Shown piece by piece: positions 1 through 7,260 of a stretch of 14,583 nucleotides of DNA. A model generated the notes under the pieces. That model saw only the letters and a program-made list of their open reading frames with translations. It did no database searches and was not told the DNA's origin. How positions within the stretch are numbered: position 1 is the first letter of the stretch; every line of letters starts with the position of its first letter. Origin of the DNA: Pseudomonadota bacterium (GTDB taxonomy: Bacteria > Pseudomonadota > Alphaproteobacteria > Caulobacterales > Caulobacteraceae); contig JAFAEC010000002.1 of NCBI GenBank assembly GCA_023424215.1, forward strand, positions 1 through 14,583. The letters run 5' to 3'. The position numbers and the translations under genes were made by a program.

Positions 1-830
1 ACGCTGCGGCGCAGGGGCAGCGAGCGGGGGCCGCGGCTGGCCAGCCACGCACCGAGGCCGACCGCCGCGCCCAGCAGCGCGCCCTCGGTCGCGCCGGTGA
101 TGTCGCCCGGCGTCTGGCCGAACAGCAGGTTGAAGGCGTCGACACCCAGCAGCTTGACCACCGCGCCGACGATCATCCCGCCCAAGGCCCCGCCGACGAT
201 GCTCCACGGTCCGGGCCGCCCCGACGCGAAGCCTGAGGAGGCGACGCCGGCCGCCACGCCCACGCCTCCGATCAGGCCGACGAGGACGGTCAGGCAGACC
301 AGCACGAGCAGCACCGACGCCGCCCCCATGCCGCCCTGCAGGGGCTGGGACGCACCCACGAAACCGTAGAACAGGCCGCCGAGCACGCCGGCGGCGCCGC
401 CGCCCGCCATGCCCGCCACGGAAAGGAAGGCGATTACAGGGAGCGAGCCGGTGCGGGCGGACGCCGCCGGCGGAGCGGAGGCGGGAACCGGCGTCGCGGC
501 GGGCTCCTCGTCGAGGCGCTCCACGGCGGCGATGAAGCGGTAGCCGTGCTTGGGCACGGTTTCGATGAAGCGAGGCCGGCCGGCCTCGTCGCCGAGCTGG
601 CGGCGCAGCGTGCGTATGCACTGGGTCAGCGCCTCGTCGGTCACCGGGACGCCCCGCCAGACCTCCTCGAGGAAGCGGTCCTTCGAGACGAGGCGCCCCT
701 GCTCGCTGACCAGCAGGGCAAGGGCGTCGAGGTAGCGGGCGTTCAGCTCCACCCGCGTGTCGTGCAGGCGCAGCTGGCGGTCGCGAGGGTCGAGGAGGAA
801 GCCTTCGAAGCGGTAGCGGCCGGGCGCCAT
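1..830 (-). CDS. Membrane-anchored winged-helix transcriptional regulator (partial, C-terminus outside the window)
   Basis: The reading frame opens at an ATG at 830 and stays open for 276 codons to the window edge, so the C-terminus is missing. Residues 1-105 form an OmpR/PhoB-type winged helix: a start like FEGFLLDPRDRQLRL, a middle with SKDRFLEEVWRG, the recognition-helix region VTDEALTQCIRTLRRQLGD, and the wing RFIETVPKHGYRFIA. A proline/alanine-rich linker (107-127) follows, then several glycine- and alanine-rich hydrophobic segments (about 131-160, 168-200, 209-230, 247-264) that look membrane-embedded. This is the topology of CadC-like regulators: a cytoplasmic DNA-binding head tethered to the membrane and no receiver domain. 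The ligand or stimulus is unknown. A GAGG lies about 11 bases upstream of the start. It is divergent from the gene at 918, with 87 bases between them. Confidence 0.85.
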   Translation of the reverse strand, partial: MAPGRYRFEGFLLDPRDRQLRLHDTRVELNARYLDALALLVSEQGRLVSKDRFLEEVWRGVPVTDEALTQCIRTLRRQLGDEAGRPRFIETVPKHGYRFIAAVERLDEEPAATPVPASAPPAASARTGSLPVIAFLSVAGMAGGGAAGVLGGLFYGFVGASQPLQGGMGAASVLLVLVCLTVLVGLIGGVGVAAGVASSGFASGRPGPWSIVGGALGGMIVGAVVKLLGVDAFNLLFGQTPGDITGATEGALLGAAVGLGAWLASRGPRSLPLRRS

Positions 831-917
831 GTTTCAGCACAACCTCATGACTTGCTCATGCCGCTCACCCGGCGCGCAGGGCAGGGATGAACCTCCCCCA
901 GCCGCGGAGGCAAGGCA

Positions 918-1364
918 ATGGTCGGACAGACGGAAATCGGCGAGTCGCGCCGCGGGCGACGATGGATGATCGCCAGCGCGGTCGGGGTCGCCGGACTGAT
1001 GGGTCTGTCGATCGTGGTCGACGAGCCGGTGAACGAGCGGGACGACCTGGTTCTGACCGTCAGTGAGGTCACCGGGCATGGCTCCGGCGCAGCCGTCTGG
1101 CGCGGTGTGCTGAGCAACGTTAGCCGCCAGTCCTGCCGCGATCTCGCCGTGGATATTCGCTTCCTCGACCGCGACGGCGCGCTGGTCGGCGAGCTCAGCG
1201 CCCGCGCCAGCCGGCTGGAGGCGGGCGGGCGGTTCGACCTCGAGGCGGCCCTGCCGAAGGGGGCGGTGAGTCTGCAGGTCTACGCCCTGCGCTGGCGCAC
1301 CCACGACGCGAGCATCGAACTGGAACCGCTCCGGCCGCAGCCGCTGGCGCGACTCGCCGCCTGA
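918..1364 (+). CDS. Small membrane-anchored protein with an FxLYD-like domain
   Basis: This is a 148-residue protein with a strong Shine-Dalgarno GGAGG at 906-910, seven bases before the ATG. A basic N-terminus (RRGRR, residues 11-15) precedes one hydrophobic segment at about 16-34, so it is probably an inner-membrane anchor with the rest outside the cytoplasm. Residues 60-110 have the pattern of an FxLYD-type beta-sandwich: a strand with GVLSNVS, then DLAVDIRFLDRDGALVGE, then an LEAGGRFD turn. FxLYD domains occur in secreted or anchored bacterial proteins without a fixed enzymatic role. No catalytic motif is visible. It is convergent with gltA and separated from it by a terminator hairpin. 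The domain assignment rests on pattern resemblance, and the function is unknown. Confidence 0.75.
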   Translation: MVGQTEIGESRRGRRWMIASAVGVAGLMGLSIVVDEPVNERDDLVLTVSEVTGHGSGAAVWRGVLSNVSRQSCRDLAVDIRFLDRDGALVGELSARASRLEAGGRFDLEAALPKGAVSLQVYALRWRTHDASIELEPLRPQPLARLAA

Positions 1365-1379
1365 GGACCCGGACAGCAG

Positions 1380-1411
1380 AAAGGCGCCGGAGCTCTCGCC
1401 CCGGCGCCTTC
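1380..1411. terminator. Bidirectional terminator hairpin between the FxLYD-like gene and gltA
   Basis: A perfect 10-bp inverted repeat (AAGGCGCCGG at 1381-1390, CCGGCGCCTT at 1401-1410) flanks a 10-base loop. It lies between two convergent genes, 16 bases after one stop and 20 bases after the other. The run of T following the stem is short on either strand, so it is a GC-rich hairpin rather than a textbook intrinsic terminator. Its position makes termination for both genes the natural reading. Confidence 0.7.
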
Positions 1412-1430
1412 GGCAGGTGTCGCGCTGCGA

Positions 1431-2732
1431 TCAGCCGCGGTTCTGGATCGGCACGTAGTCGCGCTCGGTCGGGCCGGTGTACAGCTGACGCGGACGGCCG
1501 ATCTTCTGCGACGGGTCCTCCATCATCTCCTGCCACTGGGCGATCCAGCCGACGGTGCGCGCCAGGGCGAACAGCACGGTGAACATGGTGGTGGGGAAGC
1601 CCATCGCCGACAGGGTGATGCCCGAGTAGAAGTCGACGTTCGGGAACAGCTTGCGCTCGATGAAATACTCGTCGTTCAGCGCCACGCGCTCCAGCTCGCG
1701 GGCGACCTGCAGCAGCGGATCGTTGGGATCGCCGACCGCCTCCAGCACCTCGTGGGCGCTCTGCTGCATCACCTTGGCGCGCGGATCGTAGTTCTTGTAG
1801 ACGCGGTGGCCGAAGCCCATCAGCTTGTACTTGCGGGCCTTCACCCCCTCGATGAACTCGGGGATGCGCTCCGGCGTGCCGATCTCCTTGAGCATGTTCA
1901 GCGCCTCCTCGTTGGCCCCGCCATGCGACGGGCCCCAGAGGCAGGCGATGCCGGCGGCGATGCAGGCGAACGGGTTGGCGCCCGACGAGCCGGCGAGACG
2001 GACGGTCGAGGTCGAGGCGTTCTGCTCGTGGTCGGCGTGGAGGATGAAAATCCGGTCCATGGCGCGGGCCAGCACCGGATTGACCACATAGTCCTCGGCC
2101 GGCACGGCGAAGCACATGCGCAGGAAGTTCTCGGCGTAGTTCAGGTCGTTGCGCGGCGACACGAACGGCTGGCCGATGTGGTACTTGTAGGCCCGCGCGG
2201 CGATGGTCGGCATCTTGGCGATCAGGCGGATGGCCGAGATGTTGCGCTGCACCGGATCGTTGATGTCCAGGCTGTCGTGATAGAAGGCCGACAGGGCGCC
2301 GACGGTGCCGACCATGATCGCCATCGGGTGGGCGTCGCGACGGAAGCCTTCGAAGAAGCGGTCGAATTGCGAGTGCAGCATCGTGTGCATGGTGATGCTG
2401 TTTTCGAACTTCTCGTACTCCGCCGCCGTCGGTAGCTCGCCGTGCAGGAGCAGATGGCAGACCTCGACGAAGTTCGATTGCGAGGCCAGCTGGTCGATCG
2501 GGTAGCCGCGGTGCAGCAGCACGCCCTTGTCGCCGTCGATGAAGGTCAGGGCGGACTCGCAGCTGGCGGTCGAGGTGAAGCCCGGGTCGTAGGTGAAGGC
2601 GCCGGTCGCCCCGTACAGCTTGCGGATGTCCATGACGTCCGGCCCGGTCGAGCCCGAGAGCACCGGCAGTTCGACGGACTTGTCGCCGTAGGTGAGCGTC
2701 GCCGTTCCGGCGGCCTTGGCTTGTTCGGTCAT
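1431..2732 (-). CDS. gltA: Citrate synthase
   Basis: This enzyme condenses acetyl-CoA and oxaloacetate into citrate, the entry step of the TCA cycle, in the cytoplasm. The protein is 433 residues, the usual length of the hexameric Gram-negative type II enzyme. The catalytic triad is visible: His270 in GPSHGG, His309 in MGFGHRVYK and Asp367 in NVDFYSG. The signature HADHEQNAST (231-240) is also present. I chose the ATG at 2732, preceded by AAGGGG, because the usual family N-terminus begins there. An in-frame start at 2804 would add 24 residues without family character and overlap the end of gltX. The gene follows gltX on the same strand with a 68-base gap, so the two may be cotranscribed. Confidence 0.97.
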   Translation of the reverse strand: MTEQAKAAGTATLTYGDKSVELPVLSGSTGPDVMDIRKLYGATGAFTYDPGFTSTASCESALTFIDGDKGVLLHRGYPIDQLASQSNFVEVCHLLLHGELPTAAEYEKFENSITMHTMLHSQFDRFFEGFRRDAHPMAIMVGTVGALSAFYHDSLDINDPVQRNISAIRLIAKMPTIAARAYKYHIGQPFVSPRNDLNYAENFLRMCFAVPAEDYVVNPVLARAMDRIFILHADHEQNASTSTVRLAGSSGANPFACIAAGIACLWGPSHGGANEEALNMLKEIGTPERIPEFIEGVKARKYKLMGFGHRVYKNYDPRAKVMQQSAHEVLEAVGDPNDPLLQVARELERVALNDEYFIERKLFPNVDFYSGITLSAMGFPTTMFTVLFALARTVGWIAQWQEMMEDPSQKIGRPRQLYTGPTERDYVPIQNRG

Positions 2733-2800
2733 GTGGGCCCCTTCATGATCCTGCGACGCTGTTGCGCGGGGAGGCGCCGGCCGCGTTTCGATTGTGAACG

Positions 2801-4222
2801 TCACTTAGTCTGTTGCAGCGCGTCATCCAAGCGCCCGAGGGCTTCTTCCCGCCCCAAAGCCGCCAACGTTTTCGCGATGTCGGGCGAGGTCGCGCCGCCG
2901 GTCAGGGCCGCGCGCATGGCCGGACCGATCTTGCCGAAGCCCACGGCCTCCTCCTCGGCGAAGGCCTTCAGCTCCGCATCGAGGGCGAAGACGTCCCAGC
3001 TGGCGAAGAGCTGAAGCCGGTCGCGCAGGCGGCCGATGCGCTCGCCGGATTCTCCCGAGAGCAGGCCGCGGCCCTTGTCGTCGATCGCGAGCGGGCGGGC
3101 CTTCAGGACGAAGGCGGTCTGGTCGGCGAGCTCGAGCGTGGTTCTGGCCCGGTCCTTGACGAAGGGCATGGCCCGCAGGAGGCGGGCTTCGTCATGCTCG
3201 CCGAGGGCGTGGCCGCGCGACAGGTGGATGTCGAGGGTCAGCTTGGCGAGGCGGTCGTCCTCGGCCATGCGGATCCAGTGGGCGTTGACGTGCGCCAGCT
3301 TGTCGAAGTCCAGCCGGGCGGGGGCCTTGCCGACGCCGGCGAGGTCGAACCAGGCCTGGGCCTGTTCGTCGGAGAACAGCTCGTCGTCGCCGTGGCTCCA
3401 CCCGAGGCGCGCGAGGTAGTTGCGCATGGCCTCGGGCAGATAGCCCATCTCGGCGTACTCATGCACCGCCTGGGCTCCGTGGCGCTTGGAGAGCTTGGCG
3501 CCGTCCGGGCCGTGGATGAGGGGGATGTGGGCGAAGGTGGGCCGCGGCCAGCCGAGGGCGTCGTAGATCAACGATTGACGAGCGGCGTTGTTCAGGTGGT
3601 CGTCGCCGCGGATGACATGGGTGACCCCCATGTCGTGGTCGTCGACCACCACGGCAAGATTGTAGGTGGGAGCGCCGTCGGAACGGAGGATGACGAGATC
3701 GTCGAGCGCGGCGGATTCCCAGCGTACGGTTCCCTGCACCGCGTCCTCGACCACCACGGCGGCGTCGAGGGGGCGGCGGAAGCGGACGGTGTGGGGCTTG
3801 TCCAGATCGTCGACGGTCGGCTCGCGGTCGCGCCACGGCGACTCGAAGGCGCGGCCCTCGGCCTTGGCGGCGTCGCGCAGGGCGCCGGTCTCCTCGGCGG
3901 TGAGGAAGTCGCGGTAGGCGTGGCCGCTCTCCAGCAGGGTGTCGACCACCTCGCGATGGCGATCGGCCCGCGAGGCCTGGAACACCGGCTCCTCGTCGGC
4001 GAACAGCTCCAGCCACGCCAGGCCGTCGAAGATGGCCTTGACCGCCGCGTCGGTCGAACGCTCGCGGTCGGTGTCCTCGACCCGCACGAGGAACTTTCCG
4101 TTGCGTCCCCGCGCGTACAGGTAATTGAATAACGCCGTTCTGGCTCCGCCGATGTGGAGGTAGCCGGTCGGCGAGGGGGCGAAGCGGGTGACCACTTCGG
4201 GCTTCGAGTCAGATGAGGTCAT
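2801..4222 (-). CDS. gltX: Glutamyl-tRNA synthetase
   Basis: This class I aminoacyl-tRNA synthetase charges tRNA-Glu with glutamate. The protein has 473 residues, typical for the bacterial enzyme. The N-terminal Rossmann fold contains RFAPSPTGYLHIGGARTA, whose HIGG (23-26) is the GluRS form of the HIGH motif. The KMSKS loop appears as KLSKR at 243-247 within GPDGAKLSKRHG. The C-terminal third is the helical anticodon-binding part. Alphaproteobacteria often carry two GluRS copies of differing tRNA specificity; which type this is cannot be told from the motifs alone. No Shine-Dalgarno is evident before the start, but a TATAAG hexamer about 25 bases upstream suggests a short leader. Its ATG overlaps the comEC ATG on the other strand. 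Confidence 0.97.
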   Translation of the reverse strand: MTSSDSKPEVVTRFAPSPTGYLHIGGARTALFNYLYARGRNGKFLVRVEDTDRERSTDAAVKAIFDGLAWLELFADEEPVFQASRADRHREVVDTLLESGHAYRDFLTAEETGALRDAAKAEGRAFESPWRDREPTVDDLDKPHTVRFRRPLDAAVVVEDAVQGTVRWESAALDDLVILRSDGAPTYNLAVVVDDHDMGVTHVIRGDDHLNNAARQSLIYDALGWPRPTFAHIPLIHGPDGAKLSKRHGAQAVHEYAEMGYLPEAMRNYLARLGWSHGDDELFSDEQAQAWFDLAGVGKAPARLDFDKLAHVNAHWIRMAEDDRLAKLTLDIHLSRGHALGEHDEARLLRAMPFVKDRARTTLELADQTAFVLKARPLAIDDKGRGLLSGESGERIGRLRDRLQLFASWDVFALDAELKAFAEEEAVGFGKIGPAMRAALTGGATSPDIAKTLAALGREEALGRLDDALQQTK

Positions 4223-6398
4223 GGCGGGTCGGTCCGGTCGGGCCGCCCTTATAACGCCCGACGCGGCGAAGCCTACCCCGGCGGCGCGCGTCCGACGCTT
4301 CCTGGCGCGCCAGATCGAGGCCCAGGCGCTGCGCTGGCGGCTGTGGGCCCCGGTGGCGTTCGGCGGCGGCTGCGCGACCTATTTCGCCTTGAAGACCGAG
4401 CCGCCGATGTGGCCGCTGTTGCTGGCGGCCGTAGTCGCCTCCGGCGTCTGGCTGGCGGCGCGGCGGGCGGGACTGAGGCGCGGCTGGACCCTGCCGCTGA
4501 TGCTGCTGGCCTGTTTCGCGCTGGGCGTCGCCACGGCGCGGCTCCGGACCGAGGCGACGGCCGCGCCGATCGCGCCCGCGATGTCGCGGCCGACCGTGAT
4601 CGAGGGTTGGGTGGTCGATGTGGACAGTCCGGGCGCCGCCGGGCCGCGGGTGGTGCTGGCTCCGGTGCGGATCCGCGGCCTGGCGCCGGAGGCGACGCCG
4701 GTGCGCCTGCGCGCCACGGTGCGGGGCGAGGCGCCGGAGCCGGGGCAGGCCATTCGCCTCTACGCCATACTCAACCCGCCGCCGGCACCGGCGAGTCCGG
4801 GAGCCTACGACTTCGGCCGCAACGCCTTCTTCCAGCGCATGGGCGGCGTGGCCTTCGCCGTGGGCGAGACGCGGCCGGCCCTGCTGCCGGAGCCGCCGAC
4901 GGGCCTGTGGCGGACCATGGCGGTCAACGGGATGCGCTACGACCTGGCCCGGCGCATCGTCGAGCGGCTGGGGCCGCGGACGGGCGGGGTGGCGGCGGCG
5001 ATGACCACGGGCCACGAGGCCTGGCTGGATCCGGCCGAGGTGGACCGGATGCGCGACTCCGGCCTCGCCCACATCCTGTCCATCTCGGGCCTGCACATGG
5101 CGGTGGTCGGCGGCTTCGCCTTCGTCCTCGTGCGCCTGCTGGTCGCCGCCTGGCCGTGGCTGGCGCTGCGCGTGCCGGGCAAAAAGATCGCCGCCTGGGG
5201 CGGGCTGATCGCGGTCGGGGCCTATCTGGCCGTCTCGGGCGCGCCGCCGCCGGCGGAACGGGCGGCCATCACCGCCGCCATCGCCTTTCTCGCCGTGCTG
5301 CTGGACCGGCAGACGATCAGCATGCACGCCCTCGCCGTCGCCGCCTTGGTCGTGCTGGCGTTGCAGCCCGAGGCCATCGTCACGCCGGGCTTCCAGATGT
5401 CGTTCGCCGCCACCGCCGCCCTGGTCGCGCTGGTCGAGGCATGGCCGCGCCGGCCGACGGAGATATCCGCGCCGTGGCCGATCCTGATCGTTCAGCGCTC
5501 CGGCGCGTGGCTTGGCGCGGCCGTGCTGGCCAGCCTCGTCGCCGGCGCCGCGACGGGGCCCTTCGCCATGCAGCACTTCAACCGCACGGCCATGGACGGC
5601 CTGCTGGCCAATCTGACCGTCGCGCCGATCTCCGACTTCGTGGTGATGCCTATGCTGGCGTTGGGCGCTGTGCTGGAGCCGTTCGAGCTGGGCGCGCCAT
5701 TCCTGTGGCTGGCGGGGCAGGGTATCGGCGCGACCCTCGCCGTGGGCGGCTGGGTGGCCGGCCTGCCGGGCGCGGTGCGGACCGTGGCCAGCGCGCCGGA
5801 CGTCGCCCTGCCGATCGCCTTCCTCGGCGTGCTGTTCTGCTGCCTGTGGCGAGGGCCGCTGCGGTGGCTCGGCTTGCCGTTCGCCTGCGCGGTGTTGATC
5901 TGGCCGCGTCCGGCCGTCCCGGATATCTGGATCGGCGAAGGCGGGACCCAGGCGGCTTACGTCCATGGCGGGAAGGCGGTCGTCGTGCGGCCGGGCGTGC
6001 GGCAGTTCGCGCTCGACGTCTGGTCGCGGCGGCGGGGGCTCCAGGCGGTCGAGCGTCCCGGCGAGGGCTGGGCCTGCTCGCGCTTCGCCTGCGCGCCGAC
6101 GGGAGGTGAAGGCGGATCCGTCGCCCTGTGGTGGGGCCGGCGGGCGCCGTCAGTCGATCAGCTCGGAGCCCTGTGCCGCGCCGCGCCGGTGGTGGCGATC
6201 CGGGCCGAGGTCGAGGAGATGCCGCCCGCCTGCGACCAGCGGTTGGTGCTGGACGCCGTGGACTGGGCCCGTGGCGGGGCGGTGGAGCTGTGGCGGGAAG
6301 GGCGGCAGGGCGCCAACCGCTGGCGGGCGAGATGGGTGGCGGATGCGCGCGGAGATCGCCCGTGGTCCCGGATGGCGGCTGCGCCGCCTCCGGGATGA
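4221..6398 (+). CDS. comEC: ComEC/Rec2-family DNA-uptake channel protein
   Basis: This inner-membrane protein of the natural-transformation family passes single-stranded DNA into the cytoplasm. With the ATG at 4221 it has 725 residues; a GTG at 4188 would add 11 and cannot be excluded. Residues about 40-220 hold two or three hydrophobic segments and a beta-rich soluble part (DUF4131-like). The competence domain follows, with the hallmark HILSISGLHMAVVGG at 284-298, then SGAPPPAERAAITA and PGFQMSFAATAAL, and many membrane helices to about residue 565. The C-terminal ~150 residues sit where many ComEC proteins carry a metallo-beta-lactamase-like domain, but no HxHxDH metal motif is present, so that part looks degenerate. 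The last dozen residues and the stop are encoded by a REP-like repeat. It is convergent with lexA. Confidence 0.93.
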   Translation: MAGRSGRAALITPDAAKPTPAARVRRFLARQIEAQALRWRLWAPVAFGGGCATYFALKTEPPMWPLLLAAVVASGVWLAARRAGLRRGWTLPLMLLACFALGVATARLRTEATAAPIAPAMSRPTVIEGWVVDVDSPGAAGPRVVLAPVRIRGLAPEATPVRLRATVRGEAPEPGQAIRLYAILNPPPAPASPGAYDFGRNAFFQRMGGVAFAVGETRPALLPEPPTGLWRTMAVNGMRYDLARRIVERLGPRTGGVAAAMTTGHEAWLDPAEVDRMRDSGLAHILSISGLHMAVVGGFAFVLVRLLVAAWPWLALRVPGKKIAAWGGLIAVGAYLAVSGAPPPAERAAITAAIAFLAVLLDRQTISMHALAVAALVVLALQPEAIVTPGFQMSFAATAALVALVEAWPRRPTEISAPWPILIVQRSGAWLGAAVLASLVAGAATGPFAMQHFNRTAMDGLLANLTVAPISDFVVMPMLALGAVLEPFELGAPFLWLAGQGIGATLAVGGWVAGLPGAVRTVASAPDVALPIAFLGVLFCCLWRGPLRWLGLPFACAVLIWPRPAVPDIWIGEGGTQAAYVHGGKAVVVRPGVRQFALDVWSRRRGLQAVERPGEGWACSRFACAPTGGEGGSVALWWGRRAPSVDQLGALCRAAPVVAIRAEVEEMPPACDQRLVLDAVDWARGGAVELWREGRQGANRWRARWVADARGDRPWSRMAAAPPPG
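4248..4253 (-). promoter_or_regulatory. Possible -10 hexamer for gltX
   Basis: TATAAG on the minus strand is an AT-rich island inside very GC-rich sequence. It would place the transcript start near 4241, leaving a leader of about 19 bases before the gltX ATG. No convincing -35 element stands at the right distance, so this is a weak call. It lies inside the 5' coding region of comEC. Confidence 0.25.
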
Positions 6399-6400
6399 CA
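6367..6400 (-). repeat. REP-like hairpin element A, overlapping the comEC 3' end
   Basis: Read on the minus strand it begins GTCATCCCGGA and folds as an outer 6-bp stem (CCCGGA with TCCGGG, 6367-6372 and 6389-6394), one unpaired base, an inner 6-bp stem (GGCGGC with GCCGCC) and a GCA loop. It encodes the end of ComEC, and the TGA stop lies in the conserved GATGAC head of the element. It resembles the short dispersed palindromes starting GTCATCCCGG that are common in alphaproteobacterial genomes. Its twin lies at 6421-6452 in inverted orientation. Confidence 0.75.
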
Positions 6401-6430
6401 AGGGGTCAGCGCACGCCCTTGTCATCCCGG
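6390..6430. terminator. Large inverted repeat between comEC and lexA, likely bidirectional terminator
   Basis: The heads of the two REP-like elements form a perfect 15-bp inverted repeat (6390-6404 and 6416-6430) around an 11-base loop. It sits exactly between the convergent comEC and lexA stop codons, so a transcript from either side could fold it. No T-run follows. Termination is inferred from position and structure. Confidence 0.6.
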
Positions 6431-6452
6431 GCCCGCGCAGCGGGACCCCGGG
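6421..6452 (+). repeat. REP-like hairpin element B, abutting the lexA stop codon
   Basis: It begins GTCATCCCGG on the plus strand and has the same architecture as element A: an outer stem CCCGGG (6426-6431 with 6447-6452), an inner stem CCCGC/GCGGG, the same GCA loop and two unpaired bases on the 3' side. The stem sequences differ from element A while pairing is kept, which supports selection for structure or a common family. It ends one base before the lexA stop codon. Confidence 0.75.
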
Positions 6453-7145
6453 TCAATGGTAGCGGCGGATGAGCCCGACCAGCTTGCCCTGAACCGCCAC
6501 CTGGTCGGCGCCGAAGATCTTGGTCTCGTAGTTGCGGTTGGCGGGCTCCAGCGCGATCGAGGCGCCCTTCTTGCGCAGCCGCTTGAGCGTCGCCTGCTCG
6601 CCCTCCACGAGGGCGACGACGATCTCGCCCGAGTTGGCGTGATCGGTGGATTTGATGATGACCATGTCGCCGTCGAGGATGCCGGCCTCGATCATCGAGT
6701 CGCCCTCGATCTCCAGCAGATAGTGCTCGCCCGAGCCGAGCATGGCCTCCGGCACCGGGTAGCGCGCCCGCTCGTGCTCGATGGCGTCGATCGGCGTGCC
6801 CGCCGCGATCTTGCCCATCAGCGACAGTTCGCGGGTGTCGTTGGCGGGCTCGGCCGGGGCGCGACGGCCGCCGCCCTCGATGACGCCGGGGGTGAAGCCC
6901 GCGTGGCCGCGCGGCGCGCCGGTCGTCGCCTGCTCCGGGAGCTTGACCACCTCGAGCGCCCGCGCGCGGTGCGCCAGTCGGCGGATGAAGCCGCGCTCCT
7001 CCAGCGCCGTGATCAGCCGGTGGATGCCCGACTTGGACGCCAGATCCAGCGCCTCCTTCATCTCGTCGAACGATGGGGAGACGCCGGTCTCCTTGATCCG
7101 TTCGTGGATGAACATCAGCAGTTCGTGCTGTTTGCGCGTGAGCAT
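6453..7145 (-). CDS. lexA: LexA, SOS-response repressor and self-cleaving protease
   Basis: LexA represses DNA-repair genes and is inactivated when RecA filaments stimulate its self-cleavage. The 230-residue protein starts MLTRKQHELLMFIHERI at the ATG at 7145, with GAGG six bases upstream; a longer frame from 7208 adds 21 residues without family character and would run over an SOS box. Residues 1-65 are the winged-helix DNA-binding domain (SPSFDEMKEALDLASKSGIH). The cleavage site is Ala115-Gly116 in GKIAAGTPI. The serine-lysine dyad is Ser150 (EGDSM) and Lys188 (ATLKRL). The linker (about 70-105) is long, as is common in alphaproteobacteria. Two SOS boxes upstream indicate autoregulation. The gene lies 115 bases downstream of trpC on the same strand. 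Confidence 0.97.
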   Translation of the reverse strand: MLTRKQHELLMFIHERIKETGVSPSFDEMKEALDLASKSGIHRLITALEERGFIRRLAHRARALEVVKLPEQATTGAPRGHAGFTPGVIEGGGRRAPAEPANDTRELSLMGKIAAGTPIDAIEHERARYPVPEAMLGSGEHYLLEIEGDSMIEAGILDGDMVIIKSTDHANSGEIVVALVEGEQATLKRLRKKGASIALEPANRNYETKIFGADQVAVQGKLVGLIRRYH

Positions 7146-7174
7146 GGAGACCTCGAGGCGAATCCCGTTGACGG

Positions 7175-7189
7175 GAACGCTAACGGAAC
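7175..7189 (-). promoter_or_regulatory. SOS box 1 (LexA operator) upstream of lexA
   Basis: On the minus strand this reads GTTCCGTTAGCGTTC, an exact match to the alphaproteobacterial LexA operator GTTC-N7-GTTC. It lies 29 bases upstream of the lexA start, where a bound repressor would block the promoter or early transcription. Confidence 0.85.
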
Positions 7190-7211
7190 AAACCGCAAAC
7201 GTCCACAAGGT

Positions 7212-7226
7212 GTTCCTGTGCTGTTC
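7212..7226 (+). promoter_or_regulatory. SOS box 2 (LexA operator) upstream of lexA, opposite orientation
   Basis: GTTCCTGTGCTGTTC on the plus strand again matches GTTC-N7-GTTC exactly. It is 66 bases upstream of the lexA start and faces the other way from box 1, with 22 bases between the two. Paired operators before lexA would tighten autoregulation. Box 2 is also 34 bases past the trpC stop codon. Confidence 0.8.
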
Positions 7227-7260
7227 CGGTTAAGGTCCGGTTACCGTGACGCCAGGGCAG

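Noticed and set aside
2733..2804. A 24-residue N-terminal extension of citrate synthase
   Set aside because: It overlaps the gltX stop, has no family counterpart, and the ATG at 2732 has a better ribosome-binding site.
2813..4132. A 439-codon open frame antisense to gltX
   Set aside because: It lies wholly opposite a certain gltX gene and has no recognisable domain; long antisense frames are expected at this GC content.
4209..5966. A 585-codon open frame antisense to comEC
   Set aside because: The product is highly charged and low in complexity, typical of antisense reading of GC-rich membrane-protein DNA.
7164..7175. CCCGTTGACGGG near the lexA start as an extra operator
   Set aside because: It is a short imperfect palindrome unlike the GTTC-N7-GTTC pattern and has no second occurrence that would support a function.
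7146..7208. A 21-residue N-terminal extension of LexA
   Set aside because: It would run through an SOS box, and LexA proteins begin at the MLTRKQ-type sequence coded from 7145.
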